Source of the DNA: Kiritimatiellota bacterium
GTDB taxonomy: Bacteria; Verrucomicrobiota; Kiritimatiellia; JAAZAB01
Assembly: GCA_026398415.1 (NCBI GenBank)
Contig: JAPLSY010000085.1
Coordinates: 124,001 to 188,000 of the forward strand
Length of the DNA stretch: 64,000 nt
Direction: 5' to 3'
The position numbers and the translations under genes are program-made. Below, piece after piece: positions 52,639 through 61,421 of the stretch (position 1 is the stretch's first letter; each line of letters begins with the position of its first letter). Below the pieces are notes generated by a model that saw nothing but the letters and a program-made list of their open reading frames with translations, made no database searches and was not told the origin of the DNA.

Positions 52639-54339
52639 ATGACCGCCAACGATGATTATATCATAGAGATCCTCAAGGATGTCGGGTTAATCAAGCCCGA
52701 ACAGATTGAGGAAGCGAAAGCCGCGGCCGGCGGCCGGCACCAGAGCATTCTGGACGTGCTGATCGAGCAGGGCATCATCTCCAAGATGGAGGTGCTGAAA
52801 ACCGTGGCCATGCAATTGGGCATGGATGTCATCGTGCTGGCCGACCATGAAATCCCCCAGGAAGTGATCCAGCAGGTGCCGGCGGCCATTGCCCGCCGGT
52901 ATAAAGTGGTGCCGGTCTTCGACAGCGAAAACACGCTCAGCGTGGCCCTGAGCGATCCCCTGAATATCGAGACCCTGGATAGCCTGCGCTATCTGCTTAA
53001 GCGCAACGTGGATGGCGTTGTGGCCGCGGAAGAGGAAATCAACGAGGCGCTGGATAAGTATTACGGCCGCGCCGAAAAATCCATGGAGGAAATCCTGGAT
53101 CAGAGTCGTGGTGCGTCCGCGGATGCCCAGGTGCGCATGGACGATACGGCGGATGAAACGGTTGCCACCGATGTGGATACGCCGATCATCAAGCTGGTCA
53201 GCCTGATCATCATGGAGGCCCAGCGCAGTCGGGCATCCGATATTCACGTCGAGCCGCTCGAAACGCGCTTCCGCATTCGCTACCGTATTGACGGTGTCCT
53301 GCGCGAGGTGGAACCGCCCCCCAAGCGTCTGCAGGCCGTGATCCTCAGCCGCATCAAGCTCATGGCGGGCATGAAGCTCTCCGAAAAACGGGTGCCCCAG
53401 GATGGCCGCATCCAGATCAACGTGGCCGGCGAAGACCTGGATCTCCGCGTATCCACCGTGCCTTCCTCCCACGGCGAGAGCATCGTCATGCGTATTCTCA
53501 ACAAGCAGAGCCTCCTGCTCGGCCTGCCAAAGCTGGGGTTGTTCGCCGACGATCAGCAGATCTTTGAGCGGCTGATCAGCATGCCTGACGGGATTCTACT
53601 GTTGACCGGTCCGACCGGATCAGGCAAGACTACGACGCTATATGCCTGCCTTAATCACCTGAACCGGCCCGATCGCAAGATCATCACGGTGGAGGACCCG
53701 GTCGAATACCGGATTTCCGGCATCAACCAGGTGCAGGTGCGCGAAGACATCGGGCTTACCTTCCCGGCGGTACTGCGTTCCATCCTGCGTCAAGCGCCCA
53801 ACATCATTATGGTGGGCGAAATTCGCGACTTCGAGACGGCGGAAATTGCCATCAACGCCTCGCTGACCGGTCACTTGGTTTTCAGCACGTTGCACACGAA
53901 CGATGCGCCCAGTGCCATTCCGCGACTCATGGATATGGGGGTTAAGCCGTTCCTGCTGGCGTCTTCCATCCGGGCGACGATTGCCCAGCGCCTGGTGCGC
54001 GTGATCTGCGAGAAGTGCGCGGCGCCCTACACGCCCACGGAACGTGAGATCGGCCTGCTGGGCAGTGCCGCCAGCCAGTTCAAGGACATTAAACTGCTCA
54101 AGGGCAAGGGGTGTGCCGCTTGCGGGCAGACGGGCTATCGCGGACGCAAGGGCCTTTATGAAATTTTTTTGATTAATGACGAAGTGCAAGCCATGATTTA
54201 TAATAAAACCCCGCTGACTCAATTGCGCGCCCGGGCTCGGGAATTGGGCATGCGGACCCTGCGCGAGGATGGCCTGCGCAAGGTGGTGTCCGGCATTACG
54301 ACCCTGGACGAAGTGCTCTGCGCAACGATGGGAGACTAA
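52639..54339 (+). CDS. Type IV pilus / type II secretion assembly ATPase (PilB/GspE-like), copy 1
   Basis: Cytoplasmic hexameric ATPase that powers pilus or pseudopilus assembly. The 566 residues have an N-terminal MshEN-like domain (LKDVGLIKPEQIEEAK; AAIARRYKVVPVF) and then the ATPase core. The core has the Walker [14 protein letters not shown] near residue 325, the Asp box ITVEDPVEYRI, Walker B IIMVGEIRDFETAEIA and the His box STLHTNDAPSA. A zinc site (CEKCAAP and CAACGQTGYRGR) follows. It forms a set with pilT and a second copy downstream. ATG 52639 starts the domain; the open frame reaches TTG 52618. Confidence 0.92.
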   Translation: MTANDDYIIEILKDVGLIKPEQIEEAKAAAGGRHQSILDVLIEQGIISKMEVLKTVAMQLGMDVIVLADHEIPQEVIQQVPAAIARRYKVVPVFDSENTLSVALSDPLNIETLDSLRYLLKRNVDGVVAAEEEINEALDKYYGRAEKSMEEILDQSRGASADAQVRMDDTADETVATDVDTPIIKLVSLIIMEAQRSRASDIHVEPLETRFRIRYRIDGVLREVEPPPKRLQAVILSRIKLMAGMKLSEKRVPQDGRIQINVAGEDLDLRVSTVPSSHGESIVMRILNKQSLLLGLPKLGLFADDQQIFERLISMPDGILLLTGPTGSGKTTTLYACLNHLNRPDRKIITVEDPVEYRISGINQVQVREDIGLTFPAVLRSILRQAPNIIMVGEIRDFETAEIAINASLTGHLVFSTLHTNDAPSAIPRLMDMGVKPFLLASSIRATIAQRLVRVICEKCAAPYTPTEREIGLLGSAASQFKDIKLLKGKGCAACGQTGYRGRKGLYEIFLINDEVQAMIYNKTPLTQLRARARELGMRTLREDGLRKVVSGITTLDEVLCATMGD

Positions 54340-54345
54340 TTCATT

Positions 54346-55443
54346 ATGACTATGGCACCCAATAAAATCGGCATGAACGAACTGTTGGAGTCTGAGGTGG
54401 GCGAAGGCGCCTCCGACCTGCACCTGACCGTCGGCCTGCCGCCCATGTTGCGCATCAATGGCGGATTGCAACCCCTGGATTGCGGTCCGCTGATGCCGGA
54501 GGATACCGAGCGGCTGATGAAAAGCATCACTTCCGAAAGCTACCAGCAAAAAATCCGCGAGATCGGCGGATGCGATTTCGGGTTCAGTTTTGGCGAAAAG
54601 GCGCGCTTCCGTGTAAGTGTCTTCAAGCAGAAAGGCCATGTTGGACTGGTGCTCCGGCAGATTCCCGCCAAACTGGTCACCCTGGACGAGATCGGGCTCC
54701 CGGCGCAGGTCAAGGACATGTTATATCGTCCGCGCGGCCTGATCCTGGTAACCGGCCCGACCGGGAGTGGCAAAACCACAACCCTGGCCAGCATGATCAA
54801 CCTGATCAATATCGAGCGGGACTGCCATATTATTACCATCGAGGACCCGATCGAATATTACCACGAACACAAACGTTCGATCATCACCCAGCGCGAGATC
54901 GGCGTGGATGTTCCCAATTTCAAGGAGGCCTTGCGCCGGGCGCTTCGCCAGGACCCGGACGTCATTCTCGTGGGCGAAATGCGCGACCTGGAAACCATGG
55001 AAGCGGCCATTACGGCCGCGGAAACCGGCCATCTCGTGATGGCCACCCTGCACACGACCGGCGCCGCGCGCACGGTGGACCGCATCGTGGACGCGTTTCC
55101 GACGAACCAGCAGGAGCAAATTCGCACGCAGTTGGCCTCCAGCATTATCGCGGTGGTCTCGCAACTGCTCATCGTGCGGCAGGACCGTCCCGGCCGCGTG
55201 GCGGCTTTCGAGATCATGATCACAACGCCTTCGATTCAGAACCTGATCCGGGACAACAAGAGCTTTCGGATCACCTCGGACATTCAGACCGGCGCCAAGT
55301 GGGGGATGATTACCCTGGATGCCCACCTGATGTTTCTCTATGAAAAGGGCATTATCAGCTACGAACACCTGATTACCAAGGCCCAGGACCCGGATTCCAT
55401 CGTCGAAAAACTGAGGACAACCGGCTCTGTCAAACATAAGTAA
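54346..55443 (+). CDS. pilT: Type IV pilus retraction ATPase PilT
   Basis: Retraction motor of type IV pili. The 365 residues have the PilT PAS-like N domain ([20 protein letters not shown]), Walker [13 protein letters not shown], the Asp box IIEDP-like [17 protein letters not shown], Walker [14 protein letters not shown] and the His box [15 protein letters not shown]. The AIRNLIRE-equivalent segment [12 protein letters not shown], diagnostic for PilT, is present. No zinc cysteines, as expected. It begins six bases after the first pilB-like gene and ten bases before the second. Confidence 0.95.
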   Translation: MTMAPNKIGMNELLESEVGEGASDLHLTVGLPPMLRINGGLQPLDCGPLMPEDTERLMKSITSESYQQKIREIGGCDFGFSFGEKARFRVSVFKQKGHVGLVLRQIPAKLVTLDEIGLPAQVKDMLYRPRGLILVTGPTGSGKTTTLASMINLINIERDCHIITIEDPIEYYHEHKRSIITQREIGVDVPNFKEALRRALRQDPDVILVGEMRDLETMEAAITAAETGHLVMATLHTTGAARTVDRIVDAFPTNQQEQIRTQLASSIIAVVSQLLIVRQDRPGRVAAFEIMITTPSIQNLIRDNKSFRITSDIQTGAKWGMITLDAHLMFLYEKGIISYEHLITKAQDPDSIVEKLRTTGSVKHK

Positions 55444-55453
55444 GGATTTAGTT

Positions 55454-57163
55454 ATGGCAGAAGCAATACACGTGGACCCTCTCATACAGCTCCTCAAAGA
55501 CGGCAAGGCGGTTAACGCCACCCAGGTCGAGGAGATTATGGAGGAACAGAAGCGCACGGGGAATGCCGCGCGCAAGGTGATCATGGATCTGGGTATCGTC
55601 AAGGAGGACGACCTGCTGGTCATGATTGCTAGCCATTTAGGGACCTCGGTCATCAACCTGGCGGGACGCGAAATTCCCGAGGAAGTGGTTAAGGCCATCC
55701 CCGCCAGTGTGGCGCGCATGTACAGCGTGGTGCCGATCAGCCTGGATGCCAGTGGCGTCGTACTGGCCACGTCCCAGCTACTGGAGCCGGCGGTGGTGGA
55801 TGAGATCCGATTCGTGCTGACCCGCGACCTCACCTTTGTGCTGGCCCGCGAGGAAGATGTGAAAGCCCAGGTCAATAAGTTTTACGGGGAAGACAGCGAT
55901 TCCATGAACGACATGCTCAATAAACTGGAGGCGGACATGGACGCGGGCGGCGTCGTGGAACTGACCGAGGGCAAGGAGGATGAAACGGGCCTCGAACAGG
56001 CCGCCAATGCCACGCCGGTTGTGCGTTTCGTCAACCTGGTGCTCTACGAGGCCGTCCAGTCGAAGGCCTCGGATGTGCATTTTGAGCCGTTCGAGCAGGA
56101 GTTTAAAATCCGCTACCGGGTGGACGGAGCGCTTTATGAAATGTCGCCGCCCCCCCGGCGCCTGGCGCTCCCGGTCATCTCGCGCATCAAGGTCATGTCC
56201 AGCCTGAATATCGCCGAGCGGCGCCTGCCCCAGGACGGACGCCTGCAGATGAACATGCTCGGGCGTCAGATTGATTTTCGTGTGTCCACCCTGCCGACCC
56301 AGTTTGGCGAAAGCGTTGTGTTGCGTATTCTTGACCGTTCCACCGTGTCCTTGGAACTGGAAAACCTGGGCATGCCCACCGAAGTCTACGATACCTTCAG
56401 CCAGGACATCCAGAAGCCCAACGGCATTATCATCGTCACCGGCCCGACGGGCTCCGGTAAAACGACGACGCTCTATTCCGCCCTGCGGCGCATCAATACC
56501 GTGGATATGAAACTGCTGACCGTGGAGGACCCGGTGGAATACGATATCGAAGGCATCATCCAGGTGCAGGCCAATGAGGCTATCGGGGTGACGTTCCAGC
56601 GCTGTCTGCGCGCCTTCCTCCGCCAGGACCCGGACATTATTATGGTTGGTGAAATCCGCGACTTGGAGACAGCCCAGATTGCCATCCAGTCGTCGCTGAC
56701 CGGCCACTTGGTGCTCAGCACCCTGCATACCAATGACGCGGCCGGCGCCGTAACCCGTTTGATTGATATGAACGTTGAGCCTTTCCTGATTTCTTCCACG
56801 TTGGAGTCCGTGTTGGCCCAGCGCCTGGTCCGCACCATCTGCCAGAAATGCAAGACACCTTTACAACCCGATAAGACGCTTTTGGAGCGTCTCAACCTGA
56901 CCGAGGAAGCCGTGACGGGTCGTCCGTTTTACTATGGCAAGGGCTGTTCCGAATGCCACGAGACCGGATACCGTGGCCGCAAATCACTGGTGGAATACAT
57001 GACGGTGACGGAGCCTATCCGCGAGTTGATCAACGAGCGCAAACCAACCCTGACCATCCGCGCCAAAGCCGTTGAACTGGGCATGCGCCTGCTGCGCGAT
57101 GACGGCGTCCGTAATGTCCTGGATGGTTATACCACGGCCGAAGAAGTGCTCCGCTATACGTAG
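55454..57163 (+). CDS. Type IV pilus / type II secretion assembly ATPase (PilB/GspE-like), copy 2
   Basis: A 569-residue paralogue of the copy at 52639. The N domain (LIQLLKDGKAVNATQVEEI; ASVARMYSVVPI) differs most from copy 1. The motor is well kept: [49 protein letters not shown] and STLHTNDAAGAVTRL. The zinc site is CQKCKTP and CSECHETGYRGR. Having two assembly ATPases on either side of pilT suggests one serves pili and the other another pseudopilus system, or that they work as a pair. No pilC, pilin or secretin gene follows within the window. Confidence 0.92.
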   Translation: MAEAIHVDPLIQLLKDGKAVNATQVEEIMEEQKRTGNAARKVIMDLGIVKEDDLLVMIASHLGTSVINLAGREIPEEVVKAIPASVARMYSVVPISLDASGVVLATSQLLEPAVVDEIRFVLTRDLTFVLAREEDVKAQVNKFYGEDSDSMNDMLNKLEADMDAGGVVELTEGKEDETGLEQAANATPVVRFVNLVLYEAVQSKASDVHFEPFEQEFKIRYRVDGALYEMSPPPRRLALPVISRIKVMSSLNIAERRLPQDGRLQMNMLGRQIDFRVSTLPTQFGESVVLRILDRSTVSLELENLGMPTEVYDTFSQDIQKPNGIIIVTGPTGSGKTTTLYSALRRINTVDMKLLTVEDPVEYDIEGIIQVQANEAIGVTFQRCLRAFLRQDPDIIMVGEIRDLETAQIAIQSSLTGHLVLSTLHTNDAAGAVTRLIDMNVEPFLISSTLESVLAQRLVRTICQKCKTPLQPDKTLLERLNLTEEAVTGRPFYYGKGCSECHETGYRGRKSLVEYMTVTEPIRELINERKPTLTIRAKAVELGMRLLRDDGVRNVLDGYTTAEEVLRYT

Positions 57164-57298
57164 AAGAAATGAAGAATGTAGAATGCAGAATTAAGAAAGT
57201 TGGACACGCGTTAGCGTAGAGCTTGGCAAGCCTGCATCTACATTCCGTCTTTTTCCTGTTCCGGAATTCTGCATTCTGCATTTCTCATTCTGCATTTG
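57163..57298. repeat. Two-armed GCAGAATG word repeat
   Basis: The left arm GAATGTAGAATGCAGAATT (57174-57192) and the right arm GGAATTCTGCATTCTGCATT (57263-57282) with TTCTCATTCTGCATTTG are near reverse complements, separated by about 70 bp. The unit matches that at the rsmB start (11657-11693). It occupies the whole gap between the second pilB copy and the dUTPase gene on the opposite strand, so it could also terminate both. Confidence 0.75.
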
Positions 57299-57300
57299 TT

Positions 57301-57681
57301 TTAGATATGCTTGCTGTCGTTGGCGTCCTTGGCGGTATAGCCCGAATCCTGTCGCTGGAAGTTGACTTCGTTTTTTTTCCGGTAGGCTTCGAAAATGTCG
57401 TCGGCCGACATATCCAGGACCTGGGCCAGCGAAACCAGGAAATGAAAAAGGTCGGCGACTTCCACGCGTGCGTTCTGCTTGTCAAACTTCTGGTACTTGG
57501 CCCACCATTTCCACGGCACGCTGTCGGTCAATTCCGCCACCTCCTGGGTCATCGCCCGACAGTAGTTGAGGACCCATTCCGGCTTGGCGGCTTCCGGCAT
57601 GTGTAAGGTGTTCACGCCAATGCGTTGATTCAATTCTCCCTGCATTCGAAAAATCTCAGCCAGCATGTCTTTGTTCGGCAT
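57301..57681 (-). CDS. dUTPase / MazG-like nucleotide pyrophosphohydrolase
   Basis: A 126-residue all-alpha NTP pyrophosphohydrolase. It resembles dimeric dUTPase-like proteins in having EVAELTDSVPWKWWAKY, DKQNARVEVADLFHFLVSL (the E and D metal ligands) and FEAYRKKNEVNFQRQDSGYT. The family hydrolyses dUTP, dCTP or related nucleotides; the exact substrate is unproven. The start 57681 (MPNKDMLAEIF) has AAGGACA upstream; the 34 residues encoded farther upstream look non-native. It is monocistronic, converging on the pilus genes. Confidence 0.85.
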   Translation of the reverse strand: MPNKDMLAEIFRMQGELNQRIGVNTLHMPEAAKPEWVLNYCRAMTQEVAELTDSVPWKWWAKYQKFDKQNARVEVADLFHFLVSLAQVLDMSADDIFEAYRKKNEVNFQRQDSGYTAKDANDSKHI

Positions 57682-57844
57682 GGTCTTGTCCTTTCGGTTA
57701 GTCCCCGTGTCGTAATGGTCGCCAATCGCAATAACGGGGCATACTTTAGCGGGTTGATGCCCGATTGACAAGCGGGCGCCCAAAATATTATTCGTGCATG
57801 GTTATGTGTCCTGTAATACAGTATCCCCGTTTTCGGGGAACATT

Positions 57845-58600
57845 ATGACTGCCCAGGGCATCTTTATTACCGGCACGGATACAGGGGTTGGCAAGACCTT
57901 TGTGAGCGCCGCGTTGCTGTCCGTGTTGCGTTCGCATGGCGTGGATGCCGTGCCGATGAAACCGATCCAGACCGGCGCCACCCGGCGAAATGGCCGGTGG
58001 TGTTCGCCTGATCTGGATTTCTGCCTGGTACGGGCCGGCCTTCAGCCAAACCCTTTGGAATATGCCCGGATGGCGCCCTACTGTTTCGCCAAGGCGTGTT
58101 CGCCGCATCTGGCCGCGGCTGTGGCCGGCAAACCGGCTGTTGACGGCCGCCGTATCGGTTTCCGTCGCATTAGCGCTTGTTTAAGAGCGTTGCAGGAGCG
58201 CCATGCGATGGTCATCGTGGAAGGCGCCGGGGGTGTGTGTGTGCCGATCCAGGGCCGGCAGACGATGCTGGATTTGATGGTGGCACTGGACTTGCCCGTG
58301 GTGGTGGTGGCCCGCCTGGGCCTGGGAACCATTAACCACACGTTGCTTACCCTTCACGCTCTGCGGTGCTCACAGGTCCGTGTGCTGGGTGTGGTCTTTA
58401 ATGCGACAGCGCCGGGTCGCTCAGGCGATATCGAACGGGACAATATCAAAACCATTGCGCGGCTGGGAACGGTGCGTGTGCTCGGCCGGTTGCCGTTTTT
58501 CCCGGATGTGGCAACGCGGTCAACCGATCGATTCCATCGCGCGGCGGCCGCCTGCCTGCCGTCCGCCGCGACCTGGCTGAAATGGTTACAATCGCCATGA
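57845..58600 (+). CDS. bioD: Dethiobiotin synthetase
   Basis: ATP-dependent enzyme that closes the ureido ring in biotin synthesis. The 251 residues carry the P-loop FITGTDTGVGKTFVSAALL near the N terminus, the substrate lysine in MKPIQTGA and MVIVEGAGGVCVPI, and later LPVVVVARLGLGTINHTLLT and GVVFNA. The C-terminal region is typical. A short hairpin (CCCCG/CGGGG, near 57827-57840) lies just before ATG 57845. It overlaps bioA by four bases, so the two are translated together. Confidence 0.95.
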   Translation: MTAQGIFITGTDTGVGKTFVSAALLSVLRSHGVDAVPMKPIQTGATRRNGRWCSPDLDFCLVRAGLQPNPLEYARMAPYCFAKACSPHLAAAVAGKPAVDGRRIGFRRISACLRALQERHAMVIVEGAGGVCVPIQGRQTMLDLMVALDLPVVVVARLGLGTINHTLLTLHALRCSQVRVLGVVFNATAPGRSGDIERDNIKTIARLGTVRVLGRLPFFPDVATRSTDRFHRAAAACLPSAATWLKWLQSP

Positions 58601-59931
58601 ACACCGAAGACTATCGCGATCTGGATCGTTGCCATCTCTGGCATCCTTATTCCCGGCATTCGGCCATGCGGGACACCGCGTTTCCGGTCATGGTACGCGG
58701 GGAGGGCGTTTATCTTTTTGACAGCGATGGTCGCCGTTATCTGGATGCGATTTCATCCTGGTGGGCCTGCAACCTGGGCCACAGCCATCCCCGCCTGGTA
58801 AAAGCGATTGCCCGCCAGGCCGAGCGTCTGCAACACAGCATGCTGGGCAACCTCTCGCATCCCGGCGCCATTGAGTTGGCCGCGCGCCTGGCGGAGCTGT
58901 TTCCGAGTCGGCGTCGGCGCGTATTCTTTTCGGGCGATGGCGCCAGCGCCGTGGAAGCGGCGCTTAAAATTGCCGTCCAGTACTGGCACAATCTGGGCCA
59001 GCCGGAACGGCGCGGGTTTGTATCGCTGGAAAATGCCTACCACGGTGACACCTTGGGCGCTGTCTCGGTCGGCTACTTGCCGGAATTCCATGCGCCGTTC
59101 CAGCCCTTGCTGTTTCCGGTGTTTCGCGCGCCGGCGCCCTGTTGCGGAACCTGCGCACACGGTTTGCGTTCCAGTACCTGTGCGCAAGAGTGCCTTGCGC
59201 CCATGGCGGACATTCTCGAAAAAAATGCGGCGAAAATTGCGGCTGTGATTGTAGAGCCAATGTGCCAGGGCGCTGCCGGCATGCGGATTTATGCCCCGGC
59301 TTGTTTGGCGAAAATGGCGGCGTTGTGCCGGAAACACGATGTCCTGCTGATTGCCGATGAAATTGCCATGGGGTTCGGCCGCACCGGCCGGATGTTCGCC
59401 TTCGAACATGCCGGGATCGATCCCGATATCGTGTGCCTGGGCAAGGGCTTGGCGGGCGGCTACCTGCCCATGAGCGCAACGATCGTGCGGGAGGCGCTCT
59501 ATGAAACCTTTGCCGATCAGCCTGTGGACCATACCTTCTATCACGGGCACACGTTTGCGGGCAATCCCATGGCGGCGGCGGTGGCGCTCGAAACCTTGCG
59601 GATTTATGCTGAAGACCGGATTGTAGAACGTGCCCGGGAAGCGGGGGAGCGGCTTCAGGAAGCCATGGCGCCGATCCGCGGCTTGAGCGGCGTGCGGGAT
59701 GTCCGCGGCTTGGGACTCCTGGCGGCCATTGAGCTGGACGAGCGCAAAGGGCAGTCTGGTCCGGAGCGTGCCCGGCAAGTGGCGGCCTGGCTATTACAAC
59801 AAGGGGTCCTGATTCGACCGCTGGGATCGGTCGTGTATCTCATGCCGCCTTTGATTACGCCCGATCCCGTGTTGGCTCAGCTCGTGCAGCAGGTGCAGGC
59901 GGCCCTTGCGCAGAGCGCTGGAAGCACGTAG
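58597..59931 (+). CDS. bioA: Adenosylmethionine-8-amino-7-oxononanoate aminotransferase
   Basis: PLP enzyme that makes 7,8-diaminopelargonate from KAPA. The 444 residues have HLWHPYSRHS at the start, ISSWWACNLGHSHP, the PLP-phosphate loop FFSGDGASAVEAALK, LENAYHGDTLGAVS, the aspartate in LLIADEIAMGFGRTG and the Schiff-base lysine in VCLGKGLAGGYLPMS. An unusual cysteine cluster (CCGTCAHGLRSSTC and QEC, near residues 182-205) is noteworthy. bioF, bioB and bioC are not in the window. Start ATG 58597 overlaps the stop of bioD. Confidence 0.94.
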   Translation: MNTEDYRDLDRCHLWHPYSRHSAMRDTAFPVMVRGEGVYLFDSDGRRYLDAISSWWACNLGHSHPRLVKAIARQAERLQHSMLGNLSHPGAIELAARLAELFPSRRRRVFFSGDGASAVEAALKIAVQYWHNLGQPERRGFVSLENAYHGDTLGAVSVGYLPEFHAPFQPLLFPVFRAPAPCCGTCAHGLRSSTCAQECLAPMADILEKNAAKIAAVIVEPMCQGAAGMRIYAPACLAKMAALCRKHDVLLIADEIAMGFGRTGRMFAFEHAGIDPDIVCLGKGLAGGYLPMSATIVREALYETFADQPVDHTFYHGHTFAGNPMAAAVALETLRIYAEDRIVERAREAGERLQEAMAPIRGLSGVRDVRGLGLLAAIELDERKGQSGPERARQVAAWLLQQGVLIRPLGSVVYLMPPLITPDPVLAQLVQQVQAALAQSAGST

Positions 59932-60019
59932 AGCGTGAAGCGTGGAGCGTAGAGCGCTTAATCATTGGTGATTCTTGTGCATTTTTGCGGCTAATTATAA
60001 TTCATCAGGAACTGGCATC

Positions 60020-61396
60020 ATGAAAATCGGGATTGCATGCGGCGGGACGGGCGGGCATATTTTCCCCGGCTTGGCGGTGGCCGAGGTCTTGCGCCAGCGC
60101 GGGCATACGGTGGTTCTGTGGCTGGCGGGCAAGCCGGGCGAAGACTTGGCCCTGGTCGGATGGGTGGGGACGGTTGTGACGGTATATGCTCGCGGCGTGT
60201 CGTCCCATGCTCCGCAGGCGATGATCGCAACATGCTTCCGTCTGGTTCGGGCGGTACTGCAATGTCGCCAATCCATGCGGCGCTATTCCCCGGATGTGCT
60301 CCTGGCCATGGGCAGTTATGCCTCGGTCGGGCCGGTGCTCGCCGCGCGGTGGCTCCATATCCCCGTTGTCCTGCACGAGGCTAACGTTATTCCCGGCCGT
60401 GCCATCCGATTCCTGAGCCGCTGGGCCGAGGCCGTGGCCGTGGGGTTCGAAGAAACGCGCCAGCATCTCGCTCACCGCAGGCTTGTGGTAACCGGTATGC
60501 CGGTGCGGCGGAGTAGTGATCAGTCATCAGTGATCAGTGATCAGAAATCAAAGGCCGGAGGGCAGACGACGGACGACGGCCTGCCCACCGTAGCCACTGG
60601 GGCGAAGGCGGGACGACAGGCGACAGATGCTGTTCCGCAATCCGCAATCATAAATCATAGACCTGCCCGCAATGCTGCGCATAGTACCGCAGACGGGGCA
60701 GCAATCGAAAATCGAAAATCGGAAATCGAAAATTGGTCAGCCCTCGCCCCCGGGATCTTCACTCTTCTGGTCATGGGGGGCAGTCGTGGGGCGCACCGGC
60801 TGAATGAGATCGTTTCCCAGGCGATCATCCGTCTGCATCGCGAAGGGAATCCGATCCAGGTGATTCACCTTGCCGGTCGGTTGGACGCGGAATCCATCCG
60901 GCAGGTCTATCAGCAGGCCGGTATGCCGGCCGCAGCCGGTGTGCCGCACGCGGTGTTCGAGTTTCTGCACGAGATGCCGCGGGCTTATCGGCAGGCCTCG
61001 CTTGCCATTTGCCGGAGCGGCGCTTCCACTTGCGCGGAACTTTCATATTACGGGGTGCCGGCTTTGCTGGTGCCGTATCCGTTCGCCATTCATCAGCACC
61101 AGGCGGCCAATGCCGATGCCCTCGCGTCGGCCGGCGCCGCCGATATTTGTGACGAACAAATTTTGACTGTGGATTGGCTGGTCGGCTATGTGGCCAACCT
61201 GATGCGCGACCCCGCGCGGCTGGCGAACATGCGTACAGCCGCACTCCGGCGCGTCGTGAACAATCCGGCCTCCGCCTTAGCCGAGTTAGTGGAAGATGTG
61301 GGAACTGGACGACAGACGCCAGACACCGGACGCCGGACAGAACACGGATCGAATCCAAATCAGAAATCCGCAATCAGAAATCAACAATTGGATTGA
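60020..61396 (+). CDS. murG: UDP-GlcNAc:lipid I N-acetylglucosaminyltransferase MurG with repeat-encoded insert and tail
   Basis: Peripheral membrane glycosyltransferase that makes lipid II. The 458 residues are about 100 more than usual. The N domain begins IGIACGGTGGHIFPGLAVAE and ends VVTGMPVR; the C domain begins LLVMGGSRGAHRLNE and includes ICRSGASTCAELSYYG and HQHQAANADALA. Between them (about residues 164-241) is an insert encoded by intergenic word repeats (SDQSSVISDQKSK, GRQATDAV, AIENRKSEIEN). The last 30 or so residues (GRQTPDTGRRTEH, QKSAIRNQQLD) are also repeat-derived. All catalytic motifs are intact, so the enzyme may well work with a long linker. Confidence 0.93.
   Translation: MKIGIACGGTGGHIFPGLAVAEVLRQRGHTVVLWLAGKPGEDLALVGWVGTVVTVYARGVSSHAPQAMIATCFRLVRAVLQCRQSMRRYSPDVLLAMGSYASVGPVLAARWLHIPVVLHEANVIPGRAIRFLSRWAEAVAVGFEETRQHLAHRRLVVTGMPVRRSSDQSSVISDQKSKAGGQTTDDGLPTVATGAKAGRQATDAVPQSAIINHRPARNAAHSTADGAAIENRKSEIENWSALAPGIFTLLVMGGSRGAHRLNEIVSQAIIRLHREGNPIQVIHLAGRLDAESIRQVYQQAGMPAAAGVPHAVFEFLHEMPRAYRQASLAICRSGASTCAELSYYGVPALLVPYPFAIHQHQAANADALASAGAADICDEQILTVDWLVGYVANLMRDPARLANMRTAALRRVVNNPASALAELVEDVGTGRQTPDTGRRTEHGSNPNQKSAIRNQQLD
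60509..60742 (+). repeat. In-frame word-repeat insert inside murG
   Basis: The stretch carries the words GATCAGTCATCAGTGATCAG (60518-60537), then GGAGGGCAGACGACGGACGA (60557-60576) and CGAAAATCGAAAATCGGAAA (60706-60725). These are the same three families found in intergenic gaps. Length is a multiple of three and no stop is created. Confidence 0.85.
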
Positions 61397-61421
61397 CCAT
61401 CAACCATTAACCATTCTTCTT

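Noticed and set aside
57796..57840. BirA operator before bioD
   Set aside because: No TTGTAAACC-type half-sites are present; only a short CCCCG/CGGGG hairpin was found.
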